From Coriaria nepalensis (taxonomy: Eukaryota; Streptophyta; Magnoliopsida; Cucurbitales; Coriariaceae), in contig CP114498.1 in assembly GCA_027186245.1 (NCBI GenBank), forward strand, positions 3,355,501 through 3,419,500: a stretch of 64,000 nucleotides of DNA, given 5' to 3'. Positions within the stretch are counted from its first letter, which is position 1. Each line of letters begins with the position of its first letter. The position numbers and the translations under genes were made by a program. Positions 1 through 11,025 of the stretch are shown here, piece by piece. The notes beneath the pieces were generated by a model. That model had not been told where the DNA came from, did no database searches, and worked only from the letters and a program-made list of their open reading frames with translations.

Positions 1-2340
1 AACGTAAGCAATTGAAGTTAAACTTTTATGGGGCAAGCAGGGATGAGCAAATTGTCGATTTTTTATAAAATCGAATCGAAATTGATTGAAATTGAAAATA
101 CAATGGAATTGGATTTTCACCTATTTGGTTCAAAAAACTGATTGTAACCGACCTAGTATTAGACCAGTCGAATCCGATTTATTTTTTCAATTTTTTTAAT
201 TTTTATTCTTTTTCCATAATTTTACTTAATTATAATATTATATTATGATATATAAAATTTATTTTAGAATTATATTTAATAAAAATTAAATATTATAAAA
301 ATTAAAAAAATATCATTTTATTTAAATATCATAATCAAAATAATTTTTATATTATATAATACGTATTAATTTATTATGTATTTTTTGCCAAAACTAATAG
401 TATGTACTGTTGGTCAACCGATTATATAAACATGTCAAGCTAAAAAACACGAGTTATATATATAACATATATTGATACATACGATATCTGCCAGACTCGT
501 ACATGTGCTGATGTGCATATATCTTAATCTTAAAAACAAAGTCGTATAATATATAGTTTAGTTTTCTGTTTAATGATGAATTAATGTTCTTAAAAGAATT
601 TCAAATCATACCTATGTATAAATAAATATATTTATAAAGGATATTATAATTTGGAATCGGACAAGCTTCCGGTATTAGGTAAGGACGGAACTAGAAAACT
701 TGATTTTGGTTAAGAGCTATTCAAGTGACTGACTGTATAGAAGAAGGACGTAACGACATCAACATGTTTTAAAATATAAAAAAAATTAAAAAAGTATAAT
801 AACTAATGTTGTGACAAACTTGGACAATAATAAAAACACAACAACTTGCAGAGTTGCAGAGTTGCAGAGTTGCAGTTGAAAGGATAGAACCTTCTGTTAC
901 TTGAACCCATCTTCTCAATAGGGGACTAATAACGAGACAAATGCACCGGAGAATATTTTAATAAATAACATTATTTCTAAAAATAATACACTCTACTCAA
1001 AGATAACGAGAGAAGCATGATATGATTTGAAGTTTAAATTACATTTTGACTAAAGACATGAAAAACGACAACAAAATTTCGTACGTGCTTGACATGAAAT
1101 GTCACCTAATCTTCTATCATTAACAATAAGACCTGGACAGTTAGGGACTAGGGTTCGTTCCCCACCATAGAATATTAGAATCTCGTTTTACCCCCTTTGG
1201 AAAGATGCTCGTCATTCCATTTTTCCTATTATTCCTCTTTCGGTAAACTTTGATTTTGACATATCATTTCAATAACGGTAATTTCTTGATTTAAAATATT
1301 TTAAAATTAAAAAAAAAAAAAACCTTCAGAATATCTAAAATAACGATAACTTTTATAATCTTATGTATCTTAAAATCTCCAATATTTTGTGCCCTAATGG
1401 CAGGCCAGAAACCGGCGAGATAAATTATCATGTCAAAAAATGGTTTTTATGGGGAGACCAACCCCGTAAATGGATGAGATTTTTGTGTCAGGAAGTATTT
1501 AAAAATGGGTATTGAAATTGATCATGAAATCTAAAAATAATAATTTTTGATTCTTAGTATTTCAAAAAGTATTTTTCCAGTTAGTGATATATCTCTTTCT
1601 TTCGATTATGAGAACGGTTTACCCTTTAAGTGGTTTTCTTTTAAAGTTTAGACTGGTGGTTTTGCTAGATCTGTTAGTGGTCGTCTTATAACTTGTTTGG
1701 GGGTGGAGAAAAAATTTGGTTGATGGTGATTGTTTTGGTAGTTTCCAGAGAGAAAAGATCGATAGTTAGTAGATCTACTATGGTATTGATTGACAGGTAG
1801 ATCAATAAACGAAAAGGCCTGGCCCATTCAATGTAATGATGAATCCTTCATCAAATCAGTTTTTAAGCCCATATTCTTTGGGCCTGAATTTTGAAGTGTG
1901 GACAGAAGAACCAAGTCCAGCATCAAAGAACCAAGTCCAGGATCGACGAATTGAGATGTTTCCCTTGGGACCTCCCTCCTATACCCACGCCGAGTTCGGA
2001 TTGTGTAGTTATCGGATATAATTTTTACTTAAATCTTATTCATCATTTTTGACCTTTGGATTCAAAATATTAGATTAAAAAATAAAAATCCATATTTCCT
2101 TTAATTAAAAATCTGTATATGAATTTTAATCCAACGGACAAGAATGATAGATAAGATAAATAAGAATATATATGATAAGCCTATGCCGTAACCGTAAAAA
2201 ATATGGAACAAGACAGTATGATTAATTAAATAAATAAATAAATACGAAGCCAAAAATGGATTAATTTAGAAGCCGCAAGCCGAGCCGGATAAAAAGCCGA
2301 GTTCCACGCCTGCAATTTTCTCTTCACTCGATACCGACAC
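1..2340. other. AT-rich intergenic DNA with a possible MITE end
   Basis: I see no convincing gene here. The first 180 bases hold a CAGGGATGAGCAAA-like start followed by repeated AAATCGAAT and CCGAC words. This resembles the outer end of hAT-type miniature elements, but I could not find the partner end or a target duplication, so it is only a hint. A short open frame at 1836-2021 contains an internally duplicated segment and matches no family I know. The last 350 bases grade into the promoter of the patatin-like gene. Confidence 0.4.
845..874. repeat. 8-bp minisatellite (TTGCAGAG)
   Basis: The octamer TTGCAGAG occurs three times in a row plus a partial fourth copy. It looks like a plain replication-slippage product in non-coding DNA. 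Confidence 0.8.
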
Positions 2341-2348
2341 TCACATTG

Positions 2349-2424
2349 CACGTGAGGAGGCAGTGTCCGTATATATACACGTATGACCCCTCATTGACTG
2401 CCACGTATACAAACATCTATATAA
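2349..2424 (+). promoter_or_regulatory. Putative core promoter of the patatin-like gene
   Basis: A CACGTG G-box lies at 2349-2354 and a TATATAA box at 2418-2424. They are about 380 and 310 bases upstream of the ATG at 2732. A pyrimidine-rich leader with no strong competing gene follows. A G-box is compatible with bZIP or bHLH control. The assignment rests on motif and position only. Confidence 0.45.
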
Positions 2425-2731
2425 CCACGCCTCCTCCACTCACTACTCAGTAGCCACTACTGCCCCCCCTCCTCCGGTTTTAGCTCTCTCATTTTAACTG
2501 CTCTATACTCTCTGTCGATACACACCCCCACGCAGAGAGGACGAAGAGAGATTTCATTGATCGGCCATTAATGCAGCTCAACAACAAAAGCATGATATAC
2601 TAAATTCGTCTTCACTTTCACTTACGCTCCCTGCATTATTCCTACATATTACTTTTTTGTTTTTTTCCTTTCACTTCACTTACTCTCGCTGAAGAGGAAT
2701 ATTGATTTGGTAGCATAAAATAGAGAGAGCG

Positions 2732-3968
2732 ATGGAGCTGAGCAAGGTGACGCTGGAGATTTTCACCAAATTAGAGCAAAAATGGCTCTCTCACTGTGAT
2801 ACAACCAAGAAGACTCGGATTCTCAGCATCGATGGCGGAGGAACCAATGCTATTGTAGCCGGCACCGCATTGATCCACCTCGAGGACCAGATCCGTCTCA
2901 GTACTGGTGATCCTCAAGCTCGAATTGCTGATTTCTTTGATCTCATTGCCGGCACCGGAATCAGCGCCATTCTTGCTGCTTTACTCGTTGTGGACGACGG
3001 CTCTGGCCGGCCTCTGTTCACAGCTAAGGATGCGGTCAATGTCATTGCGCAGAGGAACTCCCAGATGTTCAAGATCGAGTTCGGTGGAGTTCTTCGACGG
3101 CGCCGGAGATTCTCTGGCAAGTGCATGGACAAGGTCTTGAAGGAAGTCTTCAGGAACGAGGTTGACGGCAGGTCCTTCACCTTGAAGGACACGTGTAAGC
3201 CTCTTCTCGTTCCTTGCTACGACTTAAAAAGCTCCGCACCGTTCGTTTTCTCACGAGCCGACGCCTCCGAATCACCGAGTTTCAACTTCGACCTCTGGAA
3301 GGTTTGTCGCGCCACGTCAGCGACGCCGAGTCTCTTCAAGCCGTTTAACCTAACTTCCGTTGACGGAAAAACCTCTTGCTCCGCCATCGACGGTGGATTG
3401 GTGATGAACAATCCAACTGCCGCGGCGGTCACTCACGTGCTCCACAACAAGCGCGACTTCCCCTCCGTCAATGCGTTGGAGGACCTCCTGGTTTTGTCGT
3501 TAGGTAACGGATCGCTAAGTGCGTCATGCTCGAAGAAGCTCTGTCGTAACGACGAGTGCTCTACGTCATCGATTATTGACATCGCGCTTGACGGTGTCTC
3601 TGAAACCGTCGACCAGCTGCTTGGAAACGCTTTCTCATGGAATCGTACGGACTATATTAGAATTCAGGTAATTTATTATTCAATCATTAATTTATTAATC
3701 TTCATTCAATATATTTTTCTTCCAAACAATTTACTGAAAAGAAAAAAAAAACGCTCAGGCGAACGGTTTAGGGATTGAAGGAATGATGGGCCCGAAAATG
3801 GAGGCAGAAGATGTGTTAAAGGAGAGAGGAGTGGAATCGTTACCGTTTGGCGGGAAGCGGTTATTGACGGAAACAAACGGACAAAGAATTGAAAGTTTTG
3901 TGAAGCGTCTGGTTGCTTCATGGAAAAACAGCCTTCCCCCCAGTCCCTGCAACGCTTCCACCGTTTAG
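2732..3968 (+). CDS. PLP9: Patatin-like protein, non-canonical catalytic site (PLP9 / pPLAIII type)
   Basis: Two exons (2732-3667 and 3759-3968) are joined by a 91-base GT-AG intron and give 381 residues, close to the length I recall for Arabidopsis PLP9. The patatin fold is clear: the oxyanion DGGG is at residues 34-37 and the DGG of the catalytic dyad at 220-222, in the SAIDGGLVMNNP block. The nucleophile elbow, GxSxG in active patatins, reads GTGIS at 74-78, so the catalytic serine is a glycine. Family III patatin-related phospholipases share the GxGxG form and are often annotated 'probable inactive'. Arabidopsis members nevertheless affect lipid content and cell elongation. This copy also replaces the last glycine of the box with serine. 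The C-terminus (PPSPC..) matches PLP9. The ATG at 2732 is the first in frame and fits the family start. Confidence 0.93.
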
Positions 3969-4180
3969 CCCTCTCGCTTGACTGCCGTAAATTTGCTTCT
4001 TTTTTTAATTTTTGTAATTAATTAATTAATTTATTAGGGTATCAATTTTGCTTATAAAATTTGTGCTTCAAGTTGAATCGTAGCTTAAAGTAGTAGCTTG
4101 TCAATTAATTATTCCTTCACCTTTCTGGATTTCTTCTCGCTTTAATTGGAGCCTAGCTTAGCTCATTAATTAAAAATTTT

Positions 4181-4211
4181 AATTAATTAATTAATTAATT
4201 AATTAATTAAT
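4181..4211. repeat. (AATT)n microsatellite
   Basis: About eight consecutive AATT units. Similar shorter TTAATTAA runs recur across the window. Confidence 0.9.
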
Positions 4212-4548
4212 CCACCCCAACTCCAACAAAGCTCATGTGGACCCCACCCCATTCTGTGAATAAATAAAAATTGTTAATTAATTTAAAACAATATAAACAG
4301 CCGTACATTACGAAATGTGTCAGTGAAGCAAATCTGTTTTAACAGTTTCATGATCAGAATTTGTTCCAACTTTTTTTGGTAGGTGCGTTTGGTGTGGTGG
4401 GTTGTACAATTTATAAAGAAGATAAAGTGGGGGGTGAATGTGTGATCTGTACAAATTTATATATTAGTGGCTTGACAATCGGATAAGATTGAACCACTTG
4501 TTTATTGTTATTTGTAACAACAGCAAGGACGAGAGTACGTAGTAGCTA

Positions 4549-4569
4549 CTGCTGCTGCTGCTGCTGCTG
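4549..4569. repeat. (CTG)7 microsatellite
   Basis: Seven CTG units in non-coding DNA, followed by a C-rich tract at about 4580-4590. Confidence 0.9.
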
Positions 4570-4927
4570 TGGTCCCCTCTCCCCCCCCCGCTCCATTAAT
4601 TACTTCTCCACAATTTTAGTTGTTTATATTTCAGTTTTCAGACATTGTTACGTGCTTCGATACATACAGTGACATAGAACTATAGAAGGTACCTTGTTTT
4701 TCACGAGGGACATGACTGAACTGTGTAGAAGATGCATTCTATAGCCTACTAACGTTAGTGTATGATTATAATACTTCCAACATATTGGAGGATCAATACT
4801 TTTTATTATCAAATTATGATAATTTGATCACATTCGTGTTTATTAGAGTATAGGCTAAACTGTAATTGTTTATAAGGACTTTATTGTAATTTCACCGAGA
4901 AAAATAGTCGTATGTAATTTTCATACA

Positions 4928-4930
<3 letters not shown>

Positions 4931-4958
<28 letters not shown>
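4931..4958. repeat. Poly(T) run of 28
   Basis: Twenty-eight consecutive T residues. It could be the A-tail of an antisense retroposed fragment, but no coding part is recognisable next to it. Plain slippage is equally likely. Confidence 0.85.
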
Positions 4959-6133
4959 GATGTTCAACAACAATTTACCATATATAAATACAAACTGGTT
5001 GATGTAGATTGTAGATTCTCCTGCTTTTTCACATGCCAAAAAACATAGAAATAAGGAATCCTATGACTTTCTTTCACATGCAGGGGCATGAATTAGCATT
5101 AAAATACAACTTTAGCTATTAATTAATTAATTATTTATTTATTTCTAATAGTTTGACCACAGTAAAAATACTAGATTCCGCCTGAGGAAATCGAATAATT
5201 ATTACTTTCAACAAAGCAGATTCTAGGTAGGTCCATACAAAATGCGATACCGAGGACCAAATTTTGATACCAATCGAAGATTCAATTTTATGAATATTCG
5301 TAGTTTACTTCTTATTAATAATAATTATGTATTTGACTACCAAAACACATCATGACTTATAGTGGGTTAAAAATGTGGCTTCTAAATAAAATATATAATT
5401 AAAATTAATTATTTAATTATTTATCTAAATAAAAAATAATATATATTATAAATAAAAATATTAATCGGTACCTACCTACCTACCTTTAATATACACACGA
5501 CGTTTACATGAGTTATTCGATCGTAAATGTGAGAGTGAATGCTTTGCTTCCCATTAAACTGGAGTACTGACAATTCATTTAATAGCGACATGTCGAATTT
5601 TCCTGTATGTTGTTAGTTAAGATAGAGCTAACATGTCTAAAGATTTCTGCTTTGTACAGCTGTCATCATCACTATTCATATATTTAATTGAATTAATTAC
5701 CATTACTTTTTACCTCTTACTGTTACCATTCCTAATATCTGTCGACAATCAACATCATCTGTACGAATCCTTACACATGCATAATGATGACTAAGTACTC
5801 TGCCACTATATTTAATAAATTAATTATTTTAATTAAATAATAATTATTTTAATTTTAATTTTAAAATAATATTATTATTTTTTATAATTTATTAAATTAA
5901 TATTTTTTTAAAATCTCAAGAATATTATTTTATTAATATATATAATTACGAAATATAATATATTATATAAAAATATAATTAAATTTAATATGATACATAA
6001 TAATCCCAAAGTTAATATTGTAAAGCAAGAAATGTAAACTGATGTGTTCCTTCATATTATAAATTAGCCCCAGATTGCGAAAAAACAAATCACACCCATC
6101 TCTCGATGCTTTCCAAATCTAATGCACACGTGT

Positions 6134-6137
<4 letters not shown>

Positions 6138-6168
<31 letters not shown>
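6138..6168. repeat. (CT)n microsatellite
   Basis: About fifteen CT units in intergenic DNA. Confidence 0.9.
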
Positions 6169-6169
<1 letters not shown>

Positions 6170-8390
6170 GATTTACAGTATCCATCCTCTCTGTTTTATG
6201 TGTGTGTATGGGTACAATCGCATAGATTATGATAAGATCCTGTCGGGCGTCAGCTATGTTTTGGCTTAGACTTTCTCTTTTATCTTTTATTATTTATATT
6301 TTTATATTATAATATAATTATTAATAAGATCAAGAAATATGATTGGTAAGGTAAAATAAAATAAAATTTTTACCATACATCTTTGAAAACTATATATATA
6401 TAATAAATATTTAATTTAATCTTTATATTATTTTTTTTTAGAGATGTATGGCGACGGGTTTGGAAGCTACTTATTTAAACAAATCATATTTTCATTTTAT
6501 TAAATTATTATTTAAATGAAAATAAAAATAATAATAATTGAAATGCATGCATGGTTGTCGTAAGCCAAACACAAGTAGCATTCATTCATGCAAAGAGCGG
6601 CGGACCGTGATTCGATGTGGCTACTTAATTCATATGCAATATTTTAATAATAATAATATATATATTTATTTATTTATTTATTTTTTAATTATTTATCGAT
6701 CTAATTCGAATCTTTCTCTTCAATAATTTGTACTTTTATTGAAATTGCATCTTGCCAACAACTTGCCCGATCCCCGTGACAGTTGACTAACACAGCTGGA
6801 ATTGACCCACAAGTGAACGTGTACATTCACGTATTATAATATATTATTATTAAAAGTTTTGTTAATATTGTAAATGATAGGAGACATTTTAATTTTAATA
6901 TATATATTTTAGATGTCAATTTTCATTTTAAATTTATAAATTTGATCTTAAGCATCAAAATAAAATTTTTTGAAAATTTTAGAGACCAAATTATAATATT
7001 TGATTTTTGCCTCTACTATAATAATTTTTAGTAATTTGAACCCCAAATTTTTACTTTAAGAGTAATCAATTCAACTATACCCAATGATACTTATACAAGT
7101 TGCTTACTTAATTTACTCATTCATTCATGATCACCTGTTAACATCAGAGGCTGCAACTTAAGTAGGATCAATGATGGAAATGAACTAATGAAGTATTCGT
7201 GGGTCACATGCTTAGTTGTCTGGTAGTTATATGTAGTGACAAATAAATAAAAAAGATAAAGAAAAAAAAAATGTATATATGGGGATAGCTCACTGGCTAG
7301 CTTAGCTAGTTACCTGCTTAGTTACGAGCCAAGCTAGATAGCATGTAAACAGTACAGTACGTAAACGGGAAGTGAAATATCTCTTCTCGTGAAGTTAGGG
7401 CGAGGGGCATGACTGCAGGGGCAATTTCACACATTATAATATTTAGTAATTTAGTAATTTTATTTTATACGTTTGTAATGAAAAGACAATAAAACACCTG
7501 GCAACAGTTGGAGGTTTTAGTTGACTTGTTTGTCTCGTTCGTGTGCAGAGAAACAGAATCCTCTATGACCACACATATTGAGAAAGAGCGTCAAGAGGTT
7601 TATATATGGCGGCAAACGCGGTGGTCAGGTGGTGTCTGGCAGGAGCAGTAGAACCTGAATCTGAATGGGGACATGTCAAAATGGTGTGTGTGGAGGAAGC
7701 TTCCCCACCGTCTCTCACTCTCCACCGACAGTACCAATAGATCTTAGTATTCTTGTTAGCTAAGTATTGATTAGCTGCTTGCTAACTGCGAAGTGTTACT
7801 GTCGGTGAATGTCGACTTCTTGATTGGACTGGGTACCGTAATACGAACACCAAAAACGTTGACATAACTAGTGGGTCACTAACAAAATTAAAAGCATGAT
7901 CTTGACGTACACATAACTCTTCAGAATTGAGTAGTGATTACAATATTGATTTGATTTCCAGACTTGAGATTGAATTTTACATCTCTGATTTCAAGTTTCA
8001 ACCATGTAATTGAAATAAAAGTGAGTTACAGATAAATTATACTGGGTAATCAAATTTAAATAAAAAAAAGATAAATTAATAATTATATATTTTATTTATT
8101 TAATTCCTAAATAAATAATTAGCAATTTATCTCGTTTATCCAAAATGTGTCTGAATCTAATCTCCTACAATCACCTTAGTTGTGTTACTGAACAAACCAT
8201 AAAACGACACTTGTTTGCTGTTTCCAAAGGATGCTTTTTGGCAGGCCCTAACTGGCTTAACACGACAAACCGTTTAACCAATGAACGAATAAACCAAACA
8301 CTACGACGAGAAGAAAGACACACAAAAAGTTGAAGAGAACGAGAAGATAAAAACAAAAAAATAACCAATAAAAACCTATTATCAAAACTC

Positions 8391-8497
8391 GGCCCACAAG
8401 CAATGTGTCTATGTAGCCTCTTTTCACTAAACGGAGCCCATTTGACAACTAAATTGGGCCTTTCAACATCAGTATTAGTTTAAACACTCAGTGGGCC
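8391..8497 (+). promoter_or_regulatory. Cluster of site II (TGGGCC/T) elements upstream of DGP3
   Basis: Four GGCCCA/TGGGCC or AGCCCA motifs lie at 8391-8396, 8435-8440, 8455-8460 and 8492-8497, 117-223 bases upstream of the ATG at 8614. Clustered site II elements are bound by TCP factors. They are typical of plant genes for translation, ribosome assembly and organelle biogenesis, which fits the GTPase downstream. Function is inferred from motif density and position. Confidence 0.55.
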
Positions 8498-8613
8498 TAT
8501 GTACCCATTAAAAAAAAATTGAGATATATGACGACGTGTCGATCCTGATTCAGAGAAACTCGTGATAAGTAGTTTATTGGCAAATCCGGGTAGAGAACTT
8601 GAAAGGGGCAGCA

Positions 8614-10814
8614 ATGGCGGTTCACGTGCAGCTCTCGGGGCTATGGCTTCTACCCAATACTCGTGCAAACCCACCACGCTTTATTCACGGTCAATCCAGA
8701 TTGTCTCCTCCATCTCTCTCTGCCATTGCTTCTCTATCTTCCTCCCCGCCCACCATTCAGGCAAGCAATAATTATGTTTATGGAGGCTCTAGCTTACTCA
8801 TTATGTTAACTTTTATCAGCTTCAATTTTATTTCAAGTACTGTTTTCCTTCAAATTCGATGAGTTTTTCTTCCCTTTTTTTCTTTAACTGGCCATAAATT
8901 AGAGGTACGTATAGAAATTCGTAGTGGGTTTCACTTTTTATGAATGAAACACCTACGAATTATGGGGATGTTAATTCATACATGTTGAAGCAACAGGGTT
9001 CTAGGTCAGTAGCTTATTTAGGAACTTTAATCCAGAATATGAAATGGGTTTCTAATTTTGGGCTACAATATTGCATATACACAGTACACTCGGAAATAAG
9101 CTTATTCATGCAAAATATATATACACAGTTACTTCCATGAAATGCATAAAAAGTTCAAAAATATAATAGATGCTATGTTTCAGATTGTTGGTGGAAAAAC
9201 TCCTAATTGGAGTAGTCATGGAAATACCGATCTAAACCGCACACATGATGCCTCTCAAGGAGATATTGATTGGGTAGATCTGGACTCTGATCTTTATTAC
9301 TGGACAAAGTCACTGCGTCCAGTTCAGGTACGGTCACACCGCTAACTTTAACAAATGAACATAGAAACTAAAGATTAAGAACTGATAAATTCTATTTTAC
9401 AGTGGTACCCTGGCCATATAGCAAAAACAGAAAAAGAGCTCAAGGAACAACTCAAGTTGATGGATGTTGTAATAGAGGTTCGAGATGCAAGAATTCCTAT
9501 CTCTACAAGTCATCCTCAGGTTGGACCTCAAGCTATTTTGTAACGCTTCTATGCTCAAATTGCATTATGTGTTAGCTTCAAAAAATATTTTGGGTTTTAG
9601 AAAGTTTCCTTTATACTTCTTGGATGAACAGATGGATACATGGCTCGGTAATAGGAGAAGGATTTTGGTGTTGAATAGAGAAGATATGATATCCACAGCT
9701 GACCGGAATGCTTGGGCTACTTATTTTGCAAGGCAGGGTATAAAAGCTGTTTACTCAAATGGGAAGCTTGGGATGGTATCTATGATAAGTAATTTCATTA
9801 CAATTTTCTTAGTTTAAAGCTTTATAATGAAACATAAAATTGCACTTGTGTATCAAGTATAGGGTGCAATGAAGCTTGGCAGATTAGCTAAGACATTAGC
9901 AGAAGGTGTCAATGTTAAACGTAGAGCCAAAGGTTTACTTCCTCGTCCGGTAGGTATATGTTTTTTTTTTTTTTTTAATAGCATATGCTTTGAAAACTGT
10001 TCTCTTTAATATGACTCTTGATAAACAAAACGATTTTTTTTTTTTTACGATGAACAGGTTCGAGCTGGAATAGTTGGGTATCCAAATGTAGGGAAATCTT
10101 CTTTGATCAATCGGTTGTTGAAAAGACGGATGTGCCCTGCAGCTCCGAGGCCAGGTGTCACTAGACAATTGAAGTATGAATCTAATCATTCTCTTTTGAT
10201 ATGTACAATTACTGGAATCTGTTTTTCATATCTTTCTTCTGCAAACAAAAAAGGTGGGTCCGTTTTGGCAATGATCTGGAACTGCTCGACTCACCCGGAA
10301 TAATCCCAATGAGGATCAGCGACCAATCAGCTGCAATAAAGCTAGCAATATGCGATGACATAGGAGAAAGATCCTATGATGCTGCTGACGTGGCAGCCAT
10401 CCTTGTACAGATGCTAACTAGGCTTCCAACAGTAGGTGTGTTTCCTGTATTCATATTTTATCCCATCCATGTTCTTGTTGTCATTGTTAAGAATTTCTTG
10501 TTATCATGTACGTAAAAATTTCCATTTACAGGTAGAAAAGCACTCTGTGACAGATACAAGATTGATGTGGACGTTCAGTCTGGCAAAATGTATGAGTATT
10601 TTATTTTTTCTCTCTGAGATTGGTATATATATGATATAAGACTAAACCGGGCCATGGAAGTTTAGTTACTTGGGGTTTTCTGGCTTGCAGATTTGTTCAG
10701 AAGCTTGCGGTTCACTTGTTCAATGGGGACACACATCAAGCAGCATTTCGGATCTTATCAGATTTTCGAAAAGGAAAGTTTGGTTGGGTTGCTCTAGAAA
10801 GACCTCCCCTGTAA
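8614..10814 (+). CDS. DGP3: DAR GTPase 3-like, chloroplast YlqF/RbgA-family GTPase
   Basis: Nine exons are inferred from continuous homology and splice signals: 8614-8760, 9184-9327, 9403-9519, 9632-9775, 9863-9949, 10058-10173, 10254-10435, 10532-10589 and 10691-10814. They give 372 residues with no frame break. The G motifs are circularly permuted as in YlqF/RbgA: G4 (LNRED) comes before G1 (GYPNVGKSS, start of exon 6) and G3 (DSPG, exon 7). [12 protein letters not shown] in exon 3 carries the family DAR motif. Bacterial relatives help the large ribosomal subunit mature. The hydroxyl-rich, acid-poor first ~45 residues look like a chloroplast transit peptide. The ATG at 8614 is chosen because its product starts [11 protein letters not shown]; the frame upstream offers only TTG. 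The first intron appears to begin with GC (CAG|GCAAGC) instead of GT. Its stop is 211 bases from the stop of the convergent PPR gene. Confidence 0.92.
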
Positions 10815-11025
10815 TGTGATAGTAGGAACCATAATGGATTATATGAATCAAGATGACTAGAAATCTTGTAGTCGCTTCGAGCGACATTTCATTAGAAGCA
10901 CCTCATCTATGTAAGTTATTAGTGCCACAGGACATTCAGTGATGTGTAAGATCTTTGAATCGCTTTCTTCGATGAACTTTTTTCTTCCTACTTTAAAGAA
11001 ATTTTGAAGTCTCTGTCCATAATCT

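Larger units (their letters stand above)
3969..8390. other. AT-rich intergenic DNA with simple repeats, no gene seen
   Basis: About 4.4 kb separates the patatin-like gene from the DGP3 promoter. It contains many TTAATTAA tracts, microsatellites listed separately, and long A/T-only runs such as 5800-6000. A less AT-rich stretch at 7540-7745 carries only short open frames without a recognisable domain. I see no transposase, reverse transcriptase or RNA gene. Confidence 0.5.

Noticed and set aside
1836..2021. 61-codon plus-strand open frame
   Set aside because: It contains a local duplication of AGAACCAAGTCCAG, has no recognisable domain and no clear promoter or splice context, so chance is the best explanation.
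7562..7745. Short GC-richer open frames upstream of DGP3
   Set aside because: Two or three frames of fewer than 30 codons with no conserved look. They may belong to an unrecognised leader but cannot be supported.
8562..8862. Alternative start frames around DGP3 exon 1
   Set aside because: One frame is a shadow. The other begins at TTG five codons upstream of the real ATG at 8614, and plant nuclear genes rarely start at TTG.
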